DNA of 64,000 nucleotides, from assembly GCF_900100015.1 (NCBI RefSeq), contig NZ_FNDD01000029.1, positions 1-64,000 on the forward strand, given 5' to 3'. This document shows, one piece after another, positions 1-6,173 of this stretch. The DNA is from Vibrio xiamenensis. GTDB lineage: Bacteria > Pseudomonadota > Gammaproteobacteria > Enterobacterales > Vibrionaceae. The notes under the pieces are model-generated. The model did no database searches and had not been told where the DNA came from. It saw nothing but the letters and a program-made list of their open reading frames with translations. Positions within the stretch are counted from its first letter, which is position 1, and every line of letters begins with the position of its first letter. The translations under genes and the position numbers were made by a program.

Positions 1-1036
1 CACGGTCAACAACGCAATTCGTAAAGCGACCAAGCTGAAAAACGAAGCGGACAATCCTGGTAATCAGACTTACCAAGGCTTTATCGGCAGTAGTCACACC
101 ATGCAAGCGGTGTATCGCACCATCGACTCCGCCGCATCGAGTAAAGCCAGTATCTTCATTACTGGTGAAAGTGGCACCGGTAAAGAAGTGTGCGCAGAAG
201 CGGTTCATGCGGCGAGTAAACGGGGAGACAAACCGTTTATTGCCATCAACTGTGCTGCGATTCCTAAAGACTTGATTGAAAGTGAATTGTTCGGCCACGT
301 TAAGGGCGCGTTTACTGGCGCGGCGACCGACCGACAAGGCGCTGCGGAGCTGGCTGACGGCGGCACACTGTTTTTGGATGAACTGTGTGAAATGGACTTA
401 GACCTACAAACTAAACTGCTGCGTTTTATACAGACCGGTACGTTTCAAAAGGTCGGCTCCTCTAAGATGAAAAGCGTCGATGTTCGGTTTGTTTGTGCTA
501 CCAACCGCGACCCGTGGAAAGAAGTGCAAGAAGGACGTTTTCGCGAAGATTTGTACTATCGTTTATATGTGATTCCATTGCATTTGCCGCCTTTGCGTGA
601 ACGCGGCGAGGATGTCACAGAAATTGCATATTCGCTGTTAGGCTTTATGTCTAAAGAAGAAGGCAAGGACTTTGTCCGTTTGTCCCCGGAGGTTGTGGAG
701 CGATTTATTCATTACGAATGGCCGGGTAATGTTAGGCAACTGCAAAACGTTTTGCGTAATGTAGTGGTGTTAAACAATGGCAAAGATATCACCCTTGATA
801 TGTTGCCACCGCCTTTGAATAAGCCGCATGAGAGAGAGATACGTGTTCCTGTGTTGGAGAAGGAATCGTTCTCGGTCCATGACATTTTTCCATTATGGAT
901 GACTGAAAAACACGCGATTGAACAAGCGATAAAAGCCTGTGAGGGCAACATCCCTAAAGCCGCTGGGTATTTGGATGTCAGTCCTTCGACGATTTATCGC
1001 AAGTTACAAGCCTGGAATGTAAAAGAAAAACAGTAG
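1..1036 (+). CDS. luxO: Quorum-sensing sigma-54 response regulator LuxO (3' part)
   Basis: The gene enters from the left edge, so the receiver domain with the phosphorylated Asp is outside the window. What is visible is a sigma-54-interacting AAA+ domain: Walker A GESGTGKE, the sigma-54 contact loop GAFTGA, Walker B GTLFLDEL and the R-finger region FREDLYYRL. A Fis-type helix-turn-helix follows at the end (PKAAGYLDVSPSTIYRKL). In Vibrio, phospho-LuxO activates the Qrr small RNA genes at low cell density. The stop is 6 bp before luxU, its phosphodonor, so the two are co-transcribed. The reading frame begins at base 2. The identity rests on the AAA+ sequence plus the luxU neighbour and is very secure. 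Confidence 0.96.
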   Translation, partial: TVNNAIRKATKLKNEADNPGNQTYQGFIGSSHTMQAVYRTIDSAASSKASIFITGESGTGKEVCAEAVHAASKRGDKPFIAINCAAIPKDLIESELFGHVKGAFTGAATDRQGAAELADGGTLFLDELCEMDLDLQTKLLRFIQTGTFQKVGSSKMKSVDVRFVCATNRDPWKEVQEGRFREDLYYRLYVIPLHLPPLRERGEDVTEIAYSLLGFMSKEEGKDFVRLSPEVVERFIHYEWPGNVRQLQNVLRNVVVLNNGKDITLDMLPPPLNKPHEREIRVPVLEKESFSVHDIFPLWMTEKHAIEQAIKACEGNIPKAAGYLDVSPSTIYRKLQAWNVKEKQ

Positions 1037-1042
1037 GTATTA

Positions 1043-1381
1043 ATGGAAGTCTTAAATCAAGAAAAAATCGACCGCTTGAGCGGTGAAATCGGTGCTGAAA
1101 ATGTACCGGTATTGTTGGACATTTTTTTAGGTGAATTAAATACCTATCTTGACTCATTGAGTTCAAACGAAACCCCGAATAAAGGGCAATATTTGCGTGA
1201 AATTAGCCATGCATTAAAAAGCAGCGCGGCGAGTTTTGGCGCAGAACGCTTGTGTGCGTATGCTTCAGAAGTGGATGCGGCTGCCAAAGCTGGCAAGCCA
1301 CATATCGAAAGCACTTATGTCGTGCCGATGATTGAACTGCTTGAAACCACGAAATCTCGTTATCAGCAATTAGTCAATTAA
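1043..1381 (+). CDS. luxU: Quorum-sensing phosphotransfer protein LuxU
   Basis: This is a 112-residue stand-alone histidine phosphotransfer (HPt) protein. The phospho-accepting His is seen as His56 in ISHALKSSAASFGAERL, the typical HPt helix. LuxU carries phosphate from the hybrid sensor kinases (LuxQ, CqsS, LuxN type) to LuxO in the cytoplasm. It follows luxO by 6 bp. The 3' end overlaps a run of three 17-bp tandem repeats (1365-1415), of which the first copy codes for the last residues and the stop. Length matches known Vibrio LuxU (about 114 residues). Confidence 0.95.
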   Translation: MEVLNQEKIDRLSGEIGAENVPVLLDIFLGELNTYLDSLSSNETPNKGQYLREISHALKSSAASFGAERLCAYASEVDAAAKAGKPHIESTYVVPMIELLETTKSRYQQLVN

Positions 1382-1415
1382 AGCAATTAGTCAGCTAAAA
1401 CCATTAGTCAGTTAA
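1365..1415 (+). repeat. Three tandem 17-bp repeats at the end of luxU
   Basis: Copies AGCAATTAGTCAATTAA (1365-1381), AGCAATTAGTCAGCTAA (1382-1398) and AACCATTAGTCAGTTAA (1399-1415) follow each other without spacing. The first contains the last codons and the stop of luxU. They look like a recent slippage duplication of the luxU 3' end. Confidence 0.85.
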
Positions 1416-1438
1416 GTGGTTGGGCTAAATCGTACTGA

Positions 1439-1460
1439 GTGAATGGCGATTGCCATTCAC
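1439..1460. terminator. Hairpin between convergent luxU and yvcK
   Basis: A 9-bp perfect stem, GTGAATGGC (1439-1447) with GCCATTCAC (1452-1460), has a 4-base loop and is followed on the plus strand by AAGTTTTC. It sits between two convergent stop codons, so it probably ends transcription, although the T-run is weak. Confidence 0.5.
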
Positions 1461-1475
1461 AAGTTTTCAGGCGGT

Positions 1476-2366
1476 TTAGCCATCACTAAGCAAAAGCTCA
1501 ATCGCGTTTTTCAGTTTGAGGCGGTCATGACGCCAAGCGCGATTTGGCGACGCTAAATCTTCAGTGACGCAATTCCATTCAGTCAGCTCGGCATGAGCTT
1601 TTTCCCCTAACACCAAATCGATTTTTCTTGCTTTACAGGCACGCTCGCACCATTGCAGTTTTTGTCTCGGTGTCATGCGCCCAGCAGGGCCGTATTCCGG
1701 TGCCAAGTTCGCCACAAACACCAACTTGGCTGTTTTATTGTTGTGAATGGCTTGGCCGATTTCTGGTAGCAACAGTGGCGGCATGACACTGGTCAGAAAA
1801 CTGCCTGGGCCAAGGATAATACAATCGGCTTCATTAAGCGCGGTAACGGCTTCGCGCGTTGCTGGGACTTCAGGGTCGAGGTCAAGGCGCAGCAGGTCTT
1901 GCTCCATCTCATCAACACTGGTTTCACCCATCACCCATTTGCCATCGGTAGAGAGGGCACGCAGGTCAGATGGATGCTCCGACATCGGCAGGATATTGAC
2001 ATCCACTTTGAGCATGCCGCGAATTAGGTTGATGGCATCAAGAGGGCGTACCGACAAGTTATCCAGTGCGGTTAACATCAGGTTGCCCAAGTTGTGGCCG
2101 TTCAGTTCACCGGCGCCGCGAAAACGGTATTCAAACATCATTGAGCTGATCGACGGTTCGGTGATCAGCTGGTTGATACAGTTACGGGTGTCTCCCCAAG
2201 CGATGCCGCCCTGACAGTTTCGAATGCGACCAGTTGAGCCGCCGTTATCTGTGGTTGTGACGATACCAGTGGCATTTGAACCAAAACTTTGCAATGCAGC
2301 AAGCATGCGTCCTAAGCCGTGACCGCCACCGATCGCGACGACTTTTTTGGTAGAATATAGAGGCAT
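1476..2366 (-). CDS. yvcK: YvcK/CofD-like family protein (gluconeogenesis factor type)
   Basis: The 296-residue protein starts with the nucleotide-sugar binding loop AIGGGHGLGRML and contains TTTDNGGSTGRIR and GHNLGNLMLTALD, hallmarks of the YvcK family (YvcK in Bacillus, YbhK in E. coli). Members bind UDP-N-acetylglucosamine and influence cell wall and carbon metabolism; the family also resembles the phospholactate transferase CofD, but no F420 genes are present here. It is convergent with luxU and divergent from the moa operon. No strong ribosome-binding site is visible before the ATG at 2366. Family assignment is firm, biochemical role in Vibrio is inferred. Confidence 0.88.
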   Translation of the reverse strand: MPLYSTKKVVAIGGGHGLGRMLAALQSFGSNATGIVTTTDNGGSTGRIRNCQGGIAWGDTRNCINQLITEPSISSMMFEYRFRGAGELNGHNLGNLMLTALDNLSVRPLDAINLIRGMLKVDVNILPMSEHPSDLRALSTDGKWVMGETSVDEMEQDLLRLDLDPEVPATREAVTALNEADCIILGPGSFLTSVMPPLLLPEIGQAIHNNKTAKLVFVANLAPEYGPAGRMTPRQKLQWCERACKARKIDLVLGEKAHAELTEWNCVTEDLASPNRAWRHDRLKLKNAIELLLSDG

Positions 2367-2514
2367 AAATCGTTCTTATTATGTTTTTAAAACCGCCTAT
2401 AATTTAGTTTAATCGCGGTTTTATCGATACTCAATAATGGGTAATTTGAGCAAAATGTACCTTTTTTTTGTGACAAGTCTAGTAACCCGTACCGTTATTC
2501 AGTATTTTACTCAC

Positions 2515-2658
2515 AGCTGCTAGTCAAAAGGCTGGTTGCCATAACTCCGAGCTTATTTTGCTAAGTTGAATTATCGATATGCGTGATAAGCCAGTGACAT
2601 TTGGTCACAAGGGCTACATTGGAAATGATGTATGCCTCCCGTGTTTGGAAAGGTGTTC
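2515..2658 (+). promoter_or_regulatory. Moco riboswitch (molybdenum cofactor RNA motif) in the moaA leader
   Basis: The leader resembles the E. coli moaA Moco RNA as I recall it. It has a hairpin with arms AGGGCTACAT and ATGTATGCC around a GGAAATG loop (about 2609-2637). This is followed by the conserved block CCTCCCGTGTTTGGAAAGG (about 2636-2653), which includes the Shine-Dalgarno sequence of moaA. A second small stem, GTGACATTTGGTCAC, lies at 2593-2607. The structure is therefore placed to hide or expose the ribosome-binding site according to cofactor level. The outer boundaries are approximate. Confidence 0.85.
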
Positions 2659-2659
2659 C

Positions 2660-3649
2660 GTGGCGCAACAATTCGAAGATAATTTTCATCGTAAGTTTTA
2701 TTACTTACGTCTGTCTGTTACAGATGTCTGTAACTTCAAATGCACATATTGTCTTCCTGATGGTTATAAACCTTCGGGCAGAAAAAACTCGTCTTTTTTA
2801 AACCTCGACGAAATCCGTCGTGTGGTTAAAGCGTTTGCTGACTGTGGAACGTCCAAAGTTCGCATCACTGGCGGTGAACCGAGTTTAAGAAAAGATTTCA
2901 CTCAAATCATTGAGACGGTCGCGGCTACCCAAGGGGTGCAAAAGGTTGCGACCACCACTAATGGTTATCGCATGGCGCAAAACGTTGCCAGCTGGAAGCA
3001 GGCCGGGCTTACCCATATCAATGTCAGTATTGATAGTTTGGATCCGCGAATGTTCCATCAGATCACAGGCGAAAATAAGTTTCACCAAGTGATGGCGGGG
3101 ATCGAAAAAGCGTTTGAAGTCGGCTATGAGCAAGTTAAAGTTAACGTCGTGTTGATGAAAGACTTAAACCATCAACAGCTGCCGCAGTTTCTGGCGTGGA
3201 TTAAAGATAAACCGATTCAACTGCGTTTTATTGAGCTGATGCAAACTGGCGAGATGGACGAGCTATTTCAGCGCCATCACGTTTCCGGAGTTGCCATTCG
3301 TAACCAATTGATTGCCGATGGTTGGATTCTCAAAGTTCGCGCGGCCAATGATGGCCCAGCACAAGTGTTTGTTCACCCTGATTATCAAGGCGAAATTGGC
3401 TTAATCATGCCCTACGAAAAACACTTTTGTGAGAGCTGCAATCGACTGCGCATCTCGGCAATGGGCAAACTGCATTTGTGTCTATTCGGTGAGCAAGGCT
3501 TAGAGCTGCGCGATCTTCTTCAACACGATAATCAAGAAGCAGAATTGATTGCGCGTATCGAGCAGCAACTCCAAACCAAAAAAGTCAGCCACTTCCTTCA
3601 TGACGGCAACAGCGGCATGACGCCGCATCTTGCATCGATCGGTGGATAA
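2660..3649 (+). CDS. moaA: GTP 3',8-cyclase MoaA
   Basis: This radical-SAM enzyme carries out the first step of molybdopterin synthesis (GTP to 3',8-cyclo-GTP). The N-terminal cluster motif is CNFKCTYC (Cys24, Cys28, Cys31), the C-terminal second [4Fe-4S] motif is CESCNRLRISAMGKLHLC, and the chain ends in the GG pair needed for activity. I chose the GTG at 2660 (SD GGAAAGG at about 2647-2653). The product is then 329 residues, the same as E. coli MoaA. An upstream ATG at 2579 would add 27 residues but lies inside the riboswitch and encodes no family sequence. First gene of moaABCDE. Confidence 0.95.
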   Translation: MAQQFEDNFHRKFYYLRLSVTDVCNFKCTYCLPDGYKPSGRKNSSFLNLDEIRRVVKAFADCGTSKVRITGGEPSLRKDFTQIIETVAATQGVQKVATTTNGYRMAQNVASWKQAGLTHINVSIDSLDPRMFHQITGENKFHQVMAGIEKAFEVGYEQVKVNVVLMKDLNHQQLPQFLAWIKDKPIQLRFIELMQTGEMDELFQRHHVSGVAIRNQLIADGWILKVRAANDGPAQVFVHPDYQGEIGLIMPYEKHFCESCNRLRISAMGKLHLCLFGEQGLELRDLLQHDNQEAELIARIEQQLQTKKVSHFLHDGNSGMTPHLASIGG

Positions 3650-3724
3650 TTCCTTTATTTCAATACGCTTGCCTTCTTTTGACGGCGAGGGTTCATGTAT
3701 GAAAATGATTAAATAGGTGAGCAA

Positions 3725-4231
3725 ATGGGTCACGCAGAAAGCAAATTTCAACCTGCTAACATCGCAGTACTGACGGTATCGGATACACGCACCGAGGAAA
3801 ATGATACCTCGGGTCGTTACTTAGCAGAGCAGGCGCAAGAGGCAGGGCATAAGGTCGTTGATAAACAAATTGTTATCGATGATATGTATAAAATTCGTGC
3901 GATTGTTTCGCAGTGGATTGCTGACGAAAGTGTGCAAGCTGTAATGATCACTGGTGGCACTGGTTTTACCTCTCGAGACAGCACACCAGAAGCGCTTAAG
4001 CCTTTGTTTGATAAAGAAGTGGAAGGGTTTGGCGAGCTATTTCGCTTGGTCTCGTATGAAGAAATTGGCACTTCGACGATTCAGTCGCGCGCCGTTGCGG
4101 GTTTTGCCAATCACACGGTGATTTTTGCGATGCCAGGTTCGACCGGCGCTTGCCGTACGGGTTGGACTAAGATTATTCGCCAGCAGCTTGATGCTAGCCA
4201 TCGTCCGTGTAACTTTATGCCACATTTGTGA
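3725..4231 (+). CDS. moaB: Molybdopterin adenylyltransferase-type protein MoaB
   Basis: The 168-residue protein has the MoaB/MogA/MoeA fold signature: AVLTVSDTRTEENDTSG near the N-terminus, MITGGTGFTSRDSTPEAL in the middle and AMPGSTGACRTGW near the end. It is expected to act in activation of molybdopterin with AMP or to bind the pterin; in E. coli MoaB is dispensable because MogA performs this step. It is 75 bp after moaA and 12 bp before moaC, within the riboswitch-controlled operon. SD AGGTGAG precedes the ATG. Confidence 0.94.
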   Translation: MGHAESKFQPANIAVLTVSDTRTEENDTSGRYLAEQAQEAGHKVVDKQIVIDDMYKIRAIVSQWIADESVQAVMITGGTGFTSRDSTPEALKPLFDKEVEGFGELFRLVSYEEIGTSTIQSRAVAGFANHTVIFAMPGSTGACRTGWTKIIRQQLDASHRPCNFMPHL

Positions 4232-4243
4232 GGGGCTGCGGCG

Positions 4244-4723
4244 ATGACTCAACTTACTCACATTAACGCCTCGGGCGAAGCGAATATGGTGGATGTTTCA
4301 GCCAAGCAAGAAACCGTGCGCGAAGCACGTGCAGAAGCTTACGTTGATATGGCCGCCGAGACGCTGGAATTAATCGTATCGGGCAAACATCACAAAGGTG
4401 ATGTGTTTGCGACCGCGCGTATCGCAGGTATTCAGGCGGCGAAAAAAACCTGGGATTTGATTCCTCTGTGCCACCCACTGCTTTTATCAAAAGTGGAAGT
4501 TCAGCTCGAAGCATTGCCGCAAACCAACCAAGTGCGTATTGAATCAGTGTGCAAATTGGCGGGGAAAACTGGCGTAGAGATGGAAGCGCTCACCGCGGCA
4601 TCTGTCGCGGCGTTGACCATCTATGATATGTGTAAAGCAGTGCAAAAAGATATGGTCATCAGTGGCGTGCGTTTGCTTGAGAAAACTGGCGGTAAATCGG
4701 GACACTTTAAGGTGGAGTCATGA
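4244..4723 (+). CDS. moaC: Cyclic pyranopterin monophosphate synthase MoaC
   Basis: The 159-residue protein converts 3',8-cyclo-GTP to cyclic pyranopterin monophosphate, following MoaA. Typical segments are the N-terminal TQLTHINASGEANMVDVS, LIPLCHPLLLSKVEV and DMCKAVQKDMVI, which hold the conserved active-site Lys residues. Length equals the E. coli enzyme (161). The stop overlaps the moaD start by 4 bp (ATGA), indicating translational coupling. Confidence 0.96.
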   Translation: MTQLTHINASGEANMVDVSAKQETVREARAEAYVDMAAETLELIVSGKHHKGDVFATARIAGIQAAKKTWDLIPLCHPLLLSKVEVQLEALPQTNQVRIESVCKLAGKTGVEMEALTAASVAALTIYDMCKAVQKDMVISGVRLLEKTGGKSGHFKVES

Positions 4724-4965
4724 TTAAAGTTCTATTTTTTGCCCAAACTCGCGAACTGGTCGGCGTCGATGAACTTGAGGTTGAAAACACTTTTGCCAGC
4801 GCTGAAGCATTACGACAACATTTGGCTTCACAGCCGGGTAAGTGGTCACTTGCGCTTGAAGCAGGGAAACTGTTATGTGCCGTTAACCAGGCCATCGTAC
4901 CTTTAGAGTCTGAGCTCAAAGACGGCGATGAAGTGGCATTTTTCCCACCCGTTACGGGAGGTTAA
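4720..4965 (+). CDS. moaD: Molybdopterin synthase sulfur carrier subunit MoaD
   Basis: This is an 81-residue ubiquitin-like protein ending in PPVTGG. The C-terminal Gly-Gly is thiocarboxylated and donates sulfur to make the dithiolene of molybdopterin. The gene overlaps moaC by 4 bp and ends 1 bp before the moaE start codon, matching the 2:2 MoaD-MoaE complex. Confidence 0.95.
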   Translation: MIKVLFFAQTRELVGVDELEVENTFASAEALRQHLASQPGKWSLALEAGKLLCAVNQAIVPLESELKDGDEVAFFPPVTGG

Positions 4966-4966
4966 T

Positions 4967-5422
4967 ATGGATACTCGTGTCGCGGTTCAACATGAAGATT
5001 TTGACCTCAATATTGAGTATCAAAAATTGGCTCAGGGCAGTTCTGCCGGCGCTGTGGTAACGTTTGTCGGTAAGGTTCGAGACATGAACCTTGGTGATAA
5101 TGTTATCGGCTTATCGCTTGAACACTATCCGGGTATGACCGAAAAGTCGCTTAGCGAGATTTGCGATCAAGCTGAGCAACGTTGGCCACTGCTTGGCGTT
5201 AAAGTAATTCACCGCGTTGGCGATTTGGATATTGGCGATCAAATCGTGTTGGTCGGCGTTGCCAGTGCTCACCGCGGCGCAGCATTTGAAGCGTGTGAAT
5301 TCATTATGGATTATCTCAAAACTCAAGCGCCGTTTTGGAAAAAAGAGCGCACCACAGAGCAAACCCGTTGGGTAGAATCTCGTGATAGCGATGCGTTAGC
5401 CGCTAAGCGTTGGCATAAGTAA
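4967..5422 (+). CDS. moaE: Molybdopterin synthase catalytic subunit MoaE
   Basis: The 151-residue protein contains the MoaE signatures GAVVTFVGKVRD, ASAHRGAAFEACEFIMDYLK and the catalytic Lys region APFWKKE. It inserts two sulfurs from MoaD into cyclic pyranopterin monophosphate. The start at 4967 is chosen because GGGAGG lies just upstream in the end of moaD; a longer frame from 4928 would run through the moaD C-terminus in another frame and has no family sequence. Confidence 0.95.
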   Translation: MDTRVAVQHEDFDLNIEYQKLAQGSSAGAVVTFVGKVRDMNLGDNVIGLSLEHYPGMTEKSLSEICDQAEQRWPLLGVKVIHRVGDLDIGDQIVLVGVASAHRGAAFEACEFIMDYLKTQAPFWKKERTTEQTRWVESRDSDALAAKRWHK

Positions 5423-5561
5423 TTTCGTCACGAACTTGGTGTCGCTGTGACTGATAGCGAGACCCTATTGAAAAAATTACCATTTCCAATTTAGTAAAAC
5501 CAAGAAATTGGGCAACAATTACTCTAAAAGCAGCACAGCAGTGCTAAATAAGGAGATGGTA

Positions 5562-5978
5562 ATGGAATCGCCAAAAGTTAAAGAGTATATGACTCATCAA
5601 GCGATCACGTTTCGACCTGAGATGTCGTTAAGCGCGGCGCTTGATAAAGTAATGCGTTCGGATCATTTAGGTGGTCCGGTTATCGATGACAAAGAAAATG
5701 TCATCGGTTTTCTTTCCGAGCAAGATTTGCTCGATAAATTGGTTAAAGCCAGCTACTTCTGCCAAGACACTCACATTGTCGCTGAGTGCATGCACAAAGA
5801 AGTGTTATCGGTTTCACCCAATACCTCGATTTTAGAGTTGGCCGATATGATGAAAATCGGTAAGCCAAAGGTCTATCCTGTGGTCGATAACGGTAAACTA
5901 GTGGGTATCATTACTCGCCGTGACGTGTTGCGTGCGATTGGTAAAAGTCTGTCGACCTGTTTTCAACACCCAGTTTAA
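5562..5978 (+). CDS. Two-CBS-domain protein
   Basis: The 138-residue protein consists of two CBS repeats: one near KVKEYMTHQAITFRPEMSL...GGPVIDDKENVIGFLSEQD and one near VAECMHKEVLSVSPNTSI...VYPVVDNGKLVGIITRRD. CBS pairs bind adenosine nucleotides and usually sense energy state; no enzymatic domain is attached. AAGGAG at 5550-5555 with 6-bp spacing selects the ATG at 5562. It lies between moaE and zntA as in V. cholerae. The partner or output is unknown. Confidence 0.85.
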   Translation: MESPKVKEYMTHQAITFRPEMSLSAALDKVMRSDHLGGPVIDDKENVIGFLSEQDLLDKLVKASYFCQDTHIVAECMHKEVLSVSPNTSILELADMMKIGKPKVYPVVDNGKLVGIITRRDVLRAIGKSLSTCFQHPV

Positions 5979-6109
5979 TGTCCCTATTGGTTGAAAAACA
6001 TCGATTGGTTGCAAAGTATTTAGCCGTCGTCAAAAACTAGTTGTTTAAAAGACCTAGTCGCAAAAACACGTCGCTCAATTTGAATATCCATCAAATATGC
6101 ATTTTTGTC

Positions 6110-6141
6110 TTGACCTTGGAGTTAGCTCCAAGGTCTATGCT
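6110..6141 (+). promoter_or_regulatory. ZntR-type (MerR family) zntA promoter
   Basis: -35 TTGACC (6110-6115) and -10 TATGCT (6136-6141) are separated by 20 bp, the over-long spacer typical of MerR-family activated promoters. The spacer holds a perfect dyad: ACCTTGGAG (6113-6121) and CTCCAAGGT (6126-6134) around TTAG. The layout closely resembles the E. coli zntA promoter bound by ZntR. The zntR gene itself is not in the window. Confidence 0.9.
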
Positions 6142-6173
6142 AGTTGGATGTTAAATAAGAAGGAGACGCATTT

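Noticed and set aside
1747..2214. 155-residue plus-strand ORF inside yvcK
   Set aside because: Complete antisense shadow of yvcK, whose family motifs span the same bases.
2579..2659. N-terminal extension of MoaA from ATG 2579
   Set aside because: Lies within the Moco riboswitch; encodes no MoaA-family sequence, and the GTG at 2660 has the SD and gives the standard length.
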